Part shown: one piece after another, positions 9,484 to 18,023 of the stretch
How positions within the stretch are numbered: the stretch's first letter is position 1
How the letters are laid out: each line of letters begins with the position of its first letter
Translations under genes and position numbers: made by a program
The notes under the pieces: generated by a model
Seen by the model: the letters and a program-made list of their open reading frames with translations, nothing else
Told to the model about the DNA's origin: nothing
Databases searched by the model: none
From: Paeniglutamicibacter gangotriensis Lz1y
GTDB taxonomy: Bacteria > Actinomycetota > Actinomycetes > Actinomycetales > Micrococcaceae
Length of the DNA stretch: 64,000 nt
NCBI RefSeq assembly: GCF_000348945.1
Contig: NZ_AOCK01000011.1
Location: 124,001 to 188,000 of the forward strand
Direction of reading: 5' to 3'

Positions 9484-10053
9484 TCAGCCGGCCAGCGGGG
9501 AAGCGATCTCAGCGCCGTTGACGCTCCGCACCGCCCAAGCACCTTCGTCATTGTCGAGCATCGAGACCGATCCGTTGAGAATGCTGTCGAATTCGCGGTC
9601 GGCGAGCGCCGAAAGCGTGTAGCGGATGATCGTCCCGTGGCACACCACTGCAACATTCTTACCAGGGAAATCCGCCGCAATCTGTTCGATCGCCGCGCGT
9701 CCGCGCTCCACCACGGAGTCCAACTTCTCGATCCCGCCACCGTTCTTGTTGGGCCACAGCTTTTCCCATTCCGGGTCCTTCATTCCCTCGGCTTGGCCAT
9801 AGTCCCGCTCGATGAGTTCCTCATAGCTGCGACCCAGTTCGATGCCCAGCCCGGCGGCAATGATGCTGGCGGTCTCGCGTGCCCGGGACAGCGGGGAACT
9901 GACGATGGCATCCCAGCTACCTGCGCCGAGAACCGATACTGCGTCGTTGGCCTGCTGCCTCCCCACGTCGTTCAAGGGGATGTCGCTGGAACCCTGCAGG
10001 CGTCCTTCCGCGTTCCAATTGGTCTGTCCATGTCGAATGAATCCAAGTTTCAT
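9484..10053 (-). CDS. Histidine phosphatase family protein
   Basis: A 189-residue member of the phosphoglycerate-mutase-like histidine phosphatase family. The catalytic RHG motif is near the N-terminus (LGFIRHGQTNWN), the second conserved Arg and Glu lie in SSPLSRARETA and ELIERDYG, and the second catalytic His is in VAVVCHGTIIRY. Members hydrolyse phosphate esters; the substrate is unknown here. The ATG at 10053 has GGGAGA upstream; the frame stays open for 32 more codons but these do not look coding. Divergent from the GAF regulator. Immediately downstream (9403-9483) another frame stays open and may be a vestige of a longer C-terminus. Confidence 0.85.
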   Translation of the reverse strand: MKLGFIRHGQTNWNAEGRLQGSSDIPLNDVGRQQANDAVSVLGAGSWDAIVSSPLSRARETASIIAAGLGIELGRSYEELIERDYGQAEGMKDPEWEKLWPNKNGGGIEKLDSVVERGRAAIEQIAADFPGKNVAVVCHGTIIRYTLSALADREFDSILNGSVSMLDNDEGAWAVRSVNGAEIASPLAG

Positions 10054-10257
10054 GTATCCATTCTCCCGCGTTAGGCACCGTGTTCCGATTCGGGCGACAT
10101 AAATTTGCCGACCCGGTGCCGTCGAGACCTTTGAAGACCTCAGCGTCACCTAACCGGAGGCCTAGGTTGAACCGCCGACAGGCACACCCGTCCCATCCCA
10201 CCCCCTGTCCAAGGATCGGGTTCCGTGCGATCCTCTAAGGGTTGAGAGGTGGGAGAC

Positions 10258-11418
10258 ATGAGGCCACATCGGATGGAGGCAGCCCTGGCGGCATTTGAGG
10301 ATCCGGCCGCCAAGGCCAGGTCCCTGGTGCCGCTGCACCGCGCCTGGGCCGACACCGCGGCCATCCCCTCCCCCGTCCGTGCGGTGGTCGCTCGGTCGTG
10401 GCAGCGCCAGTCGCTGAAGAACCCTGCCCTTTCCCCCTTGGGTACCCAAGGGATCACAGACCGCAGGGAACGCGCGGCCGTGCTGACCTCGCTGGTTCCG
10501 ATGCTTGAGGATCGCCTGCTGCAGTTGGCCGCGGACGCCGGCAACGAGTTGGTCATCAGCGACGACGAGGGCTACGTCCTCTGGGTGGCGGGGCCCTCCC
10601 CCATCCGCCGGCGCAGCGAGGACATCGGCTTTGTGGCAGGAGCCCGTTGGCGGGAAACCGATGTCGGCACCAACGGGCTGGGCGCCGCGATGGCCGAACG
10701 CACCCCGGTGCAGATCTTCGGGCCCGAGCACGCCCGCGAGGAGCAGCACACCTGGGTGTGCACCAGCGCCCCGATCATCGAGGAACGCACCGGAGAACCC
10801 GTCGGCGCCATCACGCTCTCGGGTTCCTACCGCACCGCACACCCCCACACCCTGGCACTTGTCAGCGCCACCGCCAGGGAGGCAGCGGGGTTGCTGGCGG
10901 CCAGGCACGACCGGGAACTGCACGCCCTGGCGCTCAGCGCACCCACGCCCGCCGGCCGGTATGTGCTGGTCGACGCCCAGGGCTGGGTTGCAGCGTCCGA
11001 GGGCTTTGGCACCGGAGCCCGCCTGCGGCTTCCTGGAAACCTGGTGGCAGGAGCCTGTTGGCTGCCCGGGCTTGGGGCGGTGGTCGCAGAACCCCTCTCC
11101 GGAGGATGGCTGCTGCGCGGCACCGGTGTCGCCTCCACGGCATCGCTGGAACTTCGCTGGTCGCCCGCTCCCGTCGCCGTCATCGTCCAGGCCGGGCTAC
11201 GCACCGAGATCCGGCTCAGCCCGCGGCACGGGGAAATCCTGGCGCTGCTGATCGCCAGTCCCGGCGGACTGGATGCGCACCAGATCATGGAGAGGCTTTC
11301 CCACGCGGGCACCCCCGTCACGGTGCGGGCCGAGTTGTCGCGGCTGCGTGCCAAGCTTGGCGGCATCATCGAGTCCCGCCCCTATCGCCTGTCCATTCCC
11401 GCCGCCATCCTCCCGTGA
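10258..11418 (+). CDS. GAF-domain transcriptional regulator
   Basis: A 386-residue regulator resembling the sensory half of AcoR-type activators. The N-terminus (about 20-60, VRAVVARSWQRQ) and the GAF region (about 75-215, including GARWRETDVGTNGLGAAM and a GEPVGAITLSG strand) match that group. The central AAA+ sigma-54-interaction domain is absent; instead the C-terminus (about 310-375) looks like a winged or ordinary helix-turn-helix that ends in VRAELSRLRAKLGG. Actinobacterial relatives usually regulate adjacent dehydrogenases or monooxygenases. It lies 93 bp upstream of the flavin monooxygenase on the same strand, its likely target. The start at 10258 is chosen because the upstream GTG (10249) adds only three codons. 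Confidence 0.8.
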   Translation: MRPHRMEAALAAFEDPAAKARSLVPLHRAWADTAAIPSPVRAVVARSWQRQSLKNPALSPLGTQGITDRRERAAVLTSLVPMLEDRLLQLAADAGNELVISDDEGYVLWVAGPSPIRRRSEDIGFVAGARWRETDVGTNGLGAAMAERTPVQIFGPEHAREEQHTWVCTSAPIIEERTGEPVGAITLSGSYRTAHPHTLALVSATAREAAGLLAARHDRELHALALSAPTPAGRYVLVDAQGWVAASEGFGTGARLRLPGNLVAGACWLPGLGAVVAEPLSGGWLLRGTGVASTASLELRWSPAPVAVIVQAGLRTEIRLSPRHGEILALLIASPGGLDAHQIMERLSHAGTPVTVRAELSRLRAKLGGIIESRPYRLSIPAAILP

Positions 11419-11511
11419 TCCCGGCCTTGCAACCTCTTGCAACTCTCGCGGGCATGTGACCCGGCTCATAGCATCGTCTTCATTGCACCCTGCTTTGACA
11501 AGGAGACGGAC

Positions 11512-13302
11512 ATGATGGAATTGAACGCTGCCGCCACGGCGGGCCAATGGCTCGCGGAGCTGGGGCAGGCACTTGAGGCGGGAAACACCGAGGCGGCGGC
11601 GGCCCTCTTCGGCACGGAATCCTACTGGCGGGATCTCTCCGCCCTGACCTGGAACCTGCACACCTCCGAGGGGGCCGGGGAGATCAAGGCCATGCTGGAC
11701 GGGGTCGGGCCCGACGCCTGGCCGCGGGACCTGGCCCTGGCCTCGGCCACCGACGCCGAGGGCGTGATCGAAGCCTGGTACACCTTCACCAACAAGGCGA
11801 TCGATGGCAAGGGTCTGCTGCGCCTGCGCGACGGGAAATGCTGGACCTTGCTGACCACGGCACAGGGGCTGCGCGAATTCCCCGAGCCCGCCGGAGCGCT
11901 GCGCGAACGCGGGGCGGACCATGGCACCCAGATGTCCAGCGAAAACTGGTTGGACCGCCGCACCCAGCGCGAATACGAATTCGGCATCACCGAGCAACCC
12001 TACGTACTGGTCATCGGCGGCGGCCAGGGCGGCATCGGGCTCGGCGCACGGCTCAAACGACTGGGCGTCCCGGCCCTGATCATCGACAAGCACCCGCGCC
12101 CGGGCGACCAATGGCGTTCGCGCTACCATTCCCTGGCCCTGCACGACCCGGTCTGGTACGACCACATGCCCTACATCCCCTTCCCCGACCATTGGCCGGT
12201 GTTCACCCCCAAGGACAAGATGGGCGACTGGCTCGAAAGCTACACGCGGCTGATGGAACTGGACTACTGGTCCAACACCGAGGCCACCTCCGCCATCCAC
12301 GACCCGGACACCGGCAGCTGGAGCGTCCAGGTGGTCCGCGAGGGCCAGCGGCACACGCTGACCCCCACCCACGTGGTCATCGCCACCGGAATGTCCGGGA
12401 TCCCCAACGTCCCCTCGTTCCAGGGCCAAGACGTTTTTGCCGGTGAACAGAACCACTCCTCCACCCATGCCGGCGGCGACGCCTACCGGGGCAAGAACGT
12501 CGTGGTCATCGGGGCGAACAACTCCGCCCACGACATTTGCGCGGACCTGCACCAAAACGGCGCCAAGCCGGTGATGGTGCAGCGCTCCAGCACCCACATC
12601 GTGCGTTCCGAGTCGCTGATGGACACGGTGCTGGGCCCGCTGTATTCCGAGGAGGCACTGGCCAACGGCATCGACACCGACACCGCCGACCTGATCTTCG
12701 CCTCCATCCCCTACAAGGTCCTGCCCGACTTCCACCGACCCGCCTTCGAAAAGATCCGCGCCGACGACGCGGATTTCTACCAGGGACTCACCGACGCGGG
12801 GTTCGATTTGGACTTCGGCGACGACGACTCCGGGTTGTTCCTCAAATACCTGCGCCGCGGCTCGGGCTACTACATCAACATCGGTGCCTCCGAGCTGGTC
12901 GCCGACGGATCCATCGCGCTGGCCAACGGCGACGTGGCGCACCTGACCGAGGATTCGGTGGTGCTCAGCGACGGCACGGTGCTGCCGGCCGATGCCGTCG
13001 TCTATGCCACCGGGTACGGGTCCATGAACGGCTGGGCGGCGAAGCTGATCTCCCAGGATGTTGCCGACGCGGTGGGCAAGTGCTGGGGGCTGGGGTCGGA
13101 GACCACCAAGGACCCCGGACCGTGGCAGGGCGAGCTGCGCAACATGTGGAAGCCGACCCGGCAGGAAAACCTCTGGTTCCACGGCGGGAACCTGCACCAG
13201 TCCCGGCACTATTCCAAGTACCTGGCGCTGCAGCTCAAGGCCCGCTTCGAGGGCATCGAGACCCCGGTGTACGCGCTGGCCGAAACGCACCACACCTCCT
13301 GA
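11512..13302 (+). CDS. Flavin-containing monooxygenase with N-terminal NTF2-like domain
   Basis: A 596-residue NAD(P)H- and FAD-dependent monooxygenase. The first 140 residues look like an NTF2/SnoaL-type fold, then comes the FAD-binding Rossmann motif VLVIGGGQGGIGLGARL at about 165. An FMO-type linker (FAGEQNHSSTH) precedes the NADPH site (VVVIGANNSAHDICADL), and a C-terminal ATG-like motif occurs in VVYATGYGS. Such enzymes oxygenate N or S atoms or perform Baeyer-Villiger reactions. AAGGAGA six bases upstream fixes the start at 11512 (ATGATG). It is likely controlled by the GAF regulator just upstream and ends at a GC-rich hairpin. The substrate is unknown. Confidence 0.87.
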   Translation: MMELNAAATAGQWLAELGQALEAGNTEAAAALFGTESYWRDLSALTWNLHTSEGAGEIKAMLDGVGPDAWPRDLALASATDAEGVIEAWYTFTNKAIDGKGLLRLRDGKCWTLLTTAQGLREFPEPAGALRERGADHGTQMSSENWLDRRTQREYEFGITEQPYVLVIGGGQGGIGLGARLKRLGVPALIIDKHPRPGDQWRSRYHSLALHDPVWYDHMPYIPFPDHWPVFTPKDKMGDWLESYTRLMELDYWSNTEATSAIHDPDTGSWSVQVVREGQRHTLTPTHVVIATGMSGIPNVPSFQGQDVFAGEQNHSSTHAGGDAYRGKNVVVIGANNSAHDICADLHQNGAKPVMVQRSSTHIVRSESLMDTVLGPLYSEEALANGIDTDTADLIFASIPYKVLPDFHRPAFEKIRADDADFYQGLTDAGFDLDFGDDDSGLFLKYLRRGSGYYINIGASELVADGSIALANGDVAHLTEDSVVLSDGTVLPADAVVYATGYGSMNGWAAKLISQDVADAVGKCWGLGSETTKDPGPWQGELRNMWKPTRQENLWFHGGNLHQSRHYSKYLALQLKARFEGIETPVYALAETHHTS

Positions 13303-13311
13303 AGCCCCGCG

Positions 13312-13351
13312 GTGCCCCGATGACCCGGTATTTGGCCGGGCCTCGGGGCAC
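13312..13351 (+). terminator. Terminator-like hairpin after the monooxygenase
   Basis: A GC-rich imperfect inverted repeat (GTGCCCCGA with TCGGGGCAC, plus inner CCCGG/CCGGG) begins 10 bp after the monooxygenase stop. No T-run follows, so it may be a weak or Rho-assisted terminator. Confidence 0.5.
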
Positions 13352-13665
13352 AATGGTGCTGTGAGCCCCACACACCGCGACCCGGTCCAAACCGAGCTTC
13401 CCCTGGATGGTGAAGCCGCTGTTGCCCCGGCGCCGAGTCGCTCGCGGATCTCGGCCCGGGCACAGCCACGGCGCACGACGACGTCGAAGCCCCCTCACCG
13501 GTCATTGCCCGTGCCTACGAGGAACGCTCGCCGTCGCACAGGGGTCTGGGGGTTCACCCCCAGCGTCCGGCCCAGGCATCTGCATTAAATAGGTAGGCAG
13601 CGTGGCTTTCCGCCCCGACACCAAGGGATGGATGCCACGCTGCCGCCGTTGCGCCAGACGGCGAT
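13352..13665. other. Intergenic region with hairpins and possible vestigial gene
   Basis: About 310 bp with no convincing gene. A GTG at 13361 opens a 75-codon frame on the plus strand whose composition drifts to Arg/Pro-rich after residue 30, as if the original frame shifted; it may be a decayed gene start. Near the right end an 11-bp inverted repeat (13596-13606 with 13634-13644) would fold in the transcript of the minus-strand oxidoreductase and is its likely terminator. A smaller perfect hairpin lies at 13546-13563. Confidence 0.4.
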
Positions 13666-15003
13666 CTAGCGCAACGGGTTGAAGTGCCGCATCACCGCCG
13701 GAGTCGAATCCCCGGTGATCGAGGCGGCCAGCATCTTGCCCGTCAGGGGGCCCAGTGCCACGCCCCACATGCCGTGGCCCCCGGCCACGTGCACGCGCGA
13801 AGAACGAGTGGCACCAATCAGTGGCAGGCCGTCGGTGGTGCAGGGCCGGGAACCGACCCATTCCTCCTGGCGGTCCTGCCAGTTGATGCCGGTGAAAAGC
13901 GGGGAGGCCGCGGCGACGATGGCTTCAATGCGCTTGGGCTCCAGCCGGTGGTCGGCGTCCCGGAACTCCATGGTCCCGGCAACCCGGAACCTGTCCCCCA
14001 TCGGGGTGCAGGCCACACGCTGGGCGGGGAAGTAGATCGGATGGGTCGGCATGACCTCGGGGACCACGGTGAAGGAATAGCCGCGACCGGCCTGTACCAC
14101 GCGCTTGACACCGAACTTCCGCGCCAGCTTGCCCAGCCAAGCACCGGTGGCGATGACCACTGTGTCGGCGCCATGCGTACGTCCTTGCGCGTCGACGACT
14201 TCGACCCCGCGGGCATGTTCGCGGATGTCGGAGACCTCGAAGCCGGAGATGATTTCCCCGCCGCGGGCAATCACGGAATCGGCCAGCGAGTCCATGAACT
14301 TGGGCGGGTTGATGAAGCGCTGGTTGTGGATCTGCACCCCTGCTTGGACACCATCACCGAGGGTGGGTTCCATGGCACGGATTTCCTCGGCGCTCATCAA
14401 ATCAAATTCGACCTGCCCGCCGGCGGCGCGGATGCCCTCGAACTCGTGCAGCAGCCCGTCGCGGTCTTTGAGGCTTTTGAAACCTGTCAGGAACGGTTCG
14501 GCCGGCTTGCTGGGCTCCACGACGCCCGTCCCCAGGGTGCTGGTGCTTCCGTTGTTTCCGGAGGATCCGCCACCAACGGAGGCATGGTCCTTGGCAGACC
14601 GGGTGACGGTGCTTCCCTCGGTGATCTCGTCGAAGGCATCAAGCCCGGTGGCGCCGATCTCGCTGAAAACGGCCATGGCCTCGCGCCACTTTCCGGGCGT
14701 GCAGTGCCGGGCAAAGCCGAGCAGGAATCGGATCAGCGAGGGCTTGGCCGAGAATGGAATGTAGAGCGGGGAGGCCGGATCGAACATGGTTTTCAGGCCG
14801 TAGGTGAGCACCGAGGGCTCGCTCAGCGGGAGCGTCAACGCCGGGGTGAGCCACCCTGCGTTGCCCCATGAAGACCCTGCGGCGACGCCGTCGCGGTCCA
14901 TCACGGTCACCTTGACACCGCGTTCCTGGAGATACCAGGCGGTGGCAAGTCCGACCATGCCTGCACCTATGACGACCACGTGTTCCGGATTCGTTGTGCT
15001 CAT
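13666..15003 (-). CDS. DadA-like FAD-dependent D-amino acid dehydrogenase/oxidase
   Basis: A 445-residue DAO-family flavoenzyme. The N-terminal FAD-binding motif is VVVIGAGMVGLATAWYL, and the following WGNAGWLTP is characteristic of D-amino acid dehydrogenase (DadA). The C-terminus has TDGLPLIGAT and GGHGMWGVALGP, the second FAD-contact region. Residues about 141-160 are an unusual Gly/Ser-rich insertion. It starts 178 bp after xsc on the same strand, so it may share its transcript. In the taurine context it could oxidise D-alanine made by the nearby racemase to pyruvate; a taurine dehydrogenase-like role is the alternative. Start at ATG 15003 with GGAGCG upstream. Confidence 0.78.
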   Translation of the reverse strand: MSTTNPEHVVVIGAGMVGLATAWYLQERGVKVTVMDRDGVAAGSSWGNAGWLTPALTLPLSEPSVLTYGLKTMFDPASPLYIPFSAKPSLIRFLLGFARHCTPGKWREAMAVFSEIGATGLDAFDEITEGSTVTRSAKDHASVGGGSSGNNGSTSTLGTGVVEPSKPAEPFLTGFKSLKDRDGLLHEFEGIRAAGGQVEFDLMSAEEIRAMEPTLGDGVQAGVQIHNQRFINPPKFMDSLADSVIARGGEIISGFEVSDIREHARGVEVVDAQGRTHGADTVVIATGAWLGKLARKFGVKRVVQAGRGYSFTVVPEVMPTHPIYFPAQRVACTPMGDRFRVAGTMEFRDADHRLEPKRIEAIVAAASPLFTGINWQDRQEEWVGSRPCTTDGLPLIGATRSSRVHVAGGHGMWGVALGPLTGKMLAASITGDSTPAVMRHFNPLR

Positions 15004-15112
15004 TTCACGCTCCACTCTCTTGCTCGCCAGGCGGGTTCCGGGACGTCGCTGTCCAGGCCAGGCCAGGCCGAATTGCCGATGTTCAAGGTTCGGGGTGCGT
15101 GGCCGGGAGTGC

Positions 15113-15138
15113 GCCGGAAGGTGCATGCGCCTTCCGGC
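15113..15138 (-). terminator. Hairpin between xsc and the DadA-like gene
   Basis: A perfect 9-bp GC-rich inverted repeat with an 8-nt loop lies 43 bp after the xsc stop. There is no T-run. It may reduce, rather than end, transcription into the downstream oxidoreductase gene. Confidence 0.45.
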
Positions 15139-15181
15139 TGTGTCTCTCCCAGCCACGGGGTCTTGCGGTCGGATTTACGGT

Positions 15182-16987
15182 TTAGACGTAATCCTTGTAC
15201 TTCTCCAGGTGGCGGACCGGGGTGGACAGCGCATCGCGGCGGAACGGGTCTCCCAGTTCGCGGGTGCACATGACCTCGATGACAGTGGTCTTGCCGTCGG
15301 TCATCTGGGCATTCAGCGCTTCCTTGAGGGCCGCGCCGACGTTTTCCAGCTTGTCCACCACGATGCCCTCCGCACCCATGCTGCGGGCCATCTCTGCGAA
15401 GGACTCGCCGTTGTCCAGCTCGCCGGCGATGAAGCGGCGGTTGTAGAACTCGACCTGGTTCTTCTTCTCCGCGCCCCATTGGCGGTTGCGGAAGACGACC
15501 GCAGTGACCGGTAGGTCGTGACGGACCGCCGTGAGGACCTCGCCCATGCTCATGGCCCAGGCTCCGTCGCCGGCATAAGCAACCGCCGGGCGGTGCGGGG
15601 CCGCTGCTTTGGCGCCGATGATGGTCGGCAACGCGTAGCCGCAGTTACCAAAGGACATCGGGGCGAAGAAGCTGCGTGGCTTCTCGAAGCGCAGGTAGCT
15701 GTGCGCCACCGAGTTGATGTTGCCGATGTCGGTGGAGATCATGACGTCCTCCGGCATGGCATTCTCCAACTCGCGCAGCACCTGGCGCGGGTGCAGCCAA
15801 TTGCCTTCCTCGCCCTTGGCTTCCTCGATCACGTCGAGGGAATACTCGTCCTTCTCGTGCGTCCATTCGGAGAGCTCCTGCTCCCAAGCGTTCTTTTCGG
15901 CCTTGATGTTCGCAGCACGTGCGGCCTTGGTGGCGTCCGACGCCAGTTCGGTGCCCTCGAGGCGCTTGGACAGTTCAATGGCCACGGCTTTGGCATCGCC
16001 GGTGATGCCTACGGAGATCTTTTTGACCAGTCCGAGCTTGGTGTGGTCCGCGTCGATCTGGATGATCTTGGCCTCGGTGGGCCAGTAGGCCTGGCCGTAC
16101 TGTGGCAGGGTGCCGAACGGGCCGAGGCGGGTACCCAGCGCGATCACGACGTCGGCCTCGGAGATCAGCTTCATGCCGGCCTTTGAGCCCTGGTAACCCA
16201 GCGGGCCGGCCCAAAGCGGGTGGCTGGCGGGGAAGGAATCGTTGTGCTGGTAGCTGTTGACCACTGGTGCCCCGAGGCGCTCGGCCAGTGCCTTGCATTC
16301 CTCAACGCCGTCGGCCATGACCACGCCGCCACCGGAGACGATGACCGGGCGCTTGGCCGTCTTGAGCAACTCGACAGCGTCGTCGAGGGATCTGGTGCCG
16401 CCGGCACCGCGGTCCACGCGGCGCGGTTCCGGGATCTCGGTGATGGACTCGCCGTAGAAGTAGTCGCGGGGGATGTTCAGCTGGGTCGGGCCGTTTTCGC
16501 TCATGGCCCGGTCGAAGCAGCGTGCGGTATACTCCGCCATGCGGTTCGGGTGGGTGACGTGTCCCTGGTACTTGGTGAACTCCTGGAACATCGGCAGTTG
16601 GTTGGTTTCCTGGAAACCTCCCAGACCGATGGTGTTGGTTCCGGCTTCCGGTGTGACGATCACGACCGGGCTGTGGGCCCAGTAGGCGGCGGCGATTCCG
16701 GTAACGCAGTTGGAGATGCCCGGGCCGTTCTGGCCGATAACCACGCCATGGCGGCCAGAGGCGCGTGCATAACCGTCGGCCATGTGTGCCGCTCCCTGCT
16801 CGTGCACGACGGGTACCAAGCGGATGCCGGCTGGTGCGAAGATGTCCATGGCATCCATGAAGGCGGAGCCCATGATGCCGAAGATATCGGTGACGTCGTT
16901 GGACACCAGCGTCTCAACGAAGGCTTCCGATGACGTCATCTTCTGCGCACCCTTGACGACCTCGCGGGATGTGGCCTTTTCAGTCAT
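15182..16987 (-). CDS. xsc: Sulfoacetaldehyde acetyltransferase
   Basis: A 601-residue thiamine-diphosphate enzyme (EC 2.3.3.15) that converts sulfoacetaldehyde and phosphate to acetyl phosphate and sulfite, the desulfonation step of taurine degradation. The conserved Glu63 in VVHEQGAAHMADGYAR activates the thiazolium ring. The cofactor-binding segment is GDGAWAMSMGEVLTAVRHDL, and RNRQWGAEKKNQVEFY is typical of Xsc rather than of acetolactate synthase. Its length fits the family. GGAGA upstream supports ATG 16987; an upstream 11-codon extension is unlikely. The gene is divergent from an IclR regulator, and pta and tpa lie in the same island. Confidence 0.95.
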   Translation of the reverse strand: MTEKATSREVVKGAQKMTSSEAFVETLVSNDVTDIFGIMGSAFMDAMDIFAPAGIRLVPVVHEQGAAHMADGYARASGRHGVVIGQNGPGISNCVTGIAAAYWAHSPVVIVTPEAGTNTIGLGGFQETNQLPMFQEFTKYQGHVTHPNRMAEYTARCFDRAMSENGPTQLNIPRDYFYGESITEIPEPRRVDRGAGGTRSLDDAVELLKTAKRPVIVSGGGVVMADGVEECKALAERLGAPVVNSYQHNDSFPASHPLWAGPLGYQGSKAGMKLISEADVVIALGTRLGPFGTLPQYGQAYWPTEAKIIQIDADHTKLGLVKKISVGITGDAKAVAIELSKRLEGTELASDATKAARAANIKAEKNAWEQELSEWTHEKDEYSLDVIEEAKGEEGNWLHPRQVLRELENAMPEDVMISTDIGNINSVAHSYLRFEKPRSFFAPMSFGNCGYALPTIIGAKAAAPHRPAVAYAGDGAWAMSMGEVLTAVRHDLPVTAVVFRNRQWGAEKKNQVEFYNRRFIAGELDNGESFAEMARSMGAEGIVVDKLENVGAALKEALNAQMTDGKTTVIEVMCTRELGDPFRRDALSTPVRHLEKYKDYV

Positions 16988-17178
16988 TACAAGTCTCCTT
17001 CGTGGATCAAGACGCCGCAATCACGCAATGTCTCAAAAAATGATTCGATTTGCTCCCAAAAACGGGATTAATGACAAAGCTATGCGATCCAGCTCACATC
17101 CGTCAAGCCCCTATTCCATTTTTTCTTCATACTGATACGATTTAATGAAACTTCACTCATCGGCAGATTGGATCAATC
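16988..17178. promoter_or_regulatory. Divergent xsc/iclR control region
   Basis: This 191-bp spacer between xsc and the IclR gene is clearly AT-richer than its surroundings. It contains two direct copies of TGATWCGATTT (17041-17051 and 17133-17143, 10 of 11 identical). Their spacing and placement beside xsc make them candidate operators for the IclR protein or for the MocR regulator at 30139-31677, since TauR of Rhodobacter binds direct repeats. That link is inference. Confidence 0.45.
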
Positions 17179-18018
17179 ATGGAAAACCTCACGGAACCGG
17201 ATCTCGGGCCCGCGGGCGCTGTCCAAGGGGAAACACCGGCCCTGCGCCTCTTTGCACTCCTTGAGCTGATCACCACGCGGGACCAACTCTTCACCCTGCA
17301 GTCGCTGGTGGACCAGACCGGTTTGCCCAAGCCCACCCTGCACCGCATGCTGCAGCAGCTCGAAGGTGCGAACCTCCTGACCCGGCAGTCCGACGGCCGA
17401 CACTACGGCACCGGTGCGCGCATGCGCCGCATGGCCGAGGATGTACTGCTCAACGACAGCCGGCACGGCACCCGGCACGCGATCCTGCGCGGATTGGTGG
17501 ATGAAATCGGTGAAAGCTGCAACATCACCGCGCTGTCCGGAAACGAAGTCATCTACCTGGACCGGGTGGAAACCAACGAACCGCTCCGCGTGCACCTGGG
17601 ACCGGGTTCGCGGGTGCCGGTGCACTGTTCGGCCAGCGGCAAGCTGATCCTCGCCCAGTTCGGCCCCACACAGCGCGAACGCGTGCTGGCCACCGGTGCC
17701 CTGCAGCGCTTCACGACACACACACTCACTCAAATGGACGAGCTCGAGACCGAACTGAACCAGATCCGACTCAATGGATTCGCCGAGGACCGCCAAGAAT
17801 TCCTGGACGGTCTGGTCTGCCTGGCCGTACTGGTCCCCAACCCTTCTGGCCGCTCCAACCTCTGCGTCGCGGTGCAGGCACCCCTGATGCGCAAGAGCTC
17901 CGCGGACCTGATTACGCTGCTGCCCGCCCTGCGCCGGGCGGCCGAAAGCATTTCCCGGATCGAGGACCATGCGGATCTGGGGTCCCCCGAGGCCGAGTCG
18001 GTAGCGGCGGGGTGGTAA
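17179..18018 (+). CDS. IclR-family transcriptional regulator
   Basis: A 279-residue regulator with the IclR architecture. The N-terminal winged helix (about 20-80) includes FTLQSLVDQTGLPKPTLHRML. The C-terminal effector-binding domain (about 95-265) contains the usual VIYLDRVE, HCSASGKLILA and the LVCLAVLV strand. IclR proteins sense small carbon acids and mostly control adjacent divergent genes. Here that gene is xsc, so control of sulfoacetaldehyde metabolism is the natural inference. The stop overlaps the region where the CobS-like ATPase begins, so the two genes and the CobT-like gene probably form one operon. Confidence 0.9.
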   Translation: MENLTEPDLGPAGAVQGETPALRLFALLELITTRDQLFTLQSLVDQTGLPKPTLHRMLQQLEGANLLTRQSDGRHYGTGARMRRMAEDVLLNDSRHGTRHAILRGLVDEIGESCNITALSGNEVIYLDRVETNEPLRVHLGPGSRVPVHCSASGKLILAQFGPTQRERVLATGALQRFTTHTLTQMDELETELNQIRLNGFAEDRQEFLDGLVCLAVLVPNPSGRSNLCVAVQAPLMRKSSADLITLLPALRRAAESISRIEDHADLGSPEAESVAAGW

Positions 18019-18023
18019 GGGAG

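Noticed and set aside
11197-13476. A 759-codon open frame on the minus strand opposite the flavin monooxygenase
   Set aside because: It is the antisense shadow of a gene with clear FAD and NADPH motifs; its composition (Gly/Val/Arg/Gln-rich) and lack of any family signature show that high GC keeps the frame open.
13361-13588. A possible small gene starting at GTG 13361
   Set aside because: Only the first 30 residues look protein-like; the rest is Arg/Pro-rich, with no ribosome binding site or recognised family. Recorded only as a possible vestige.
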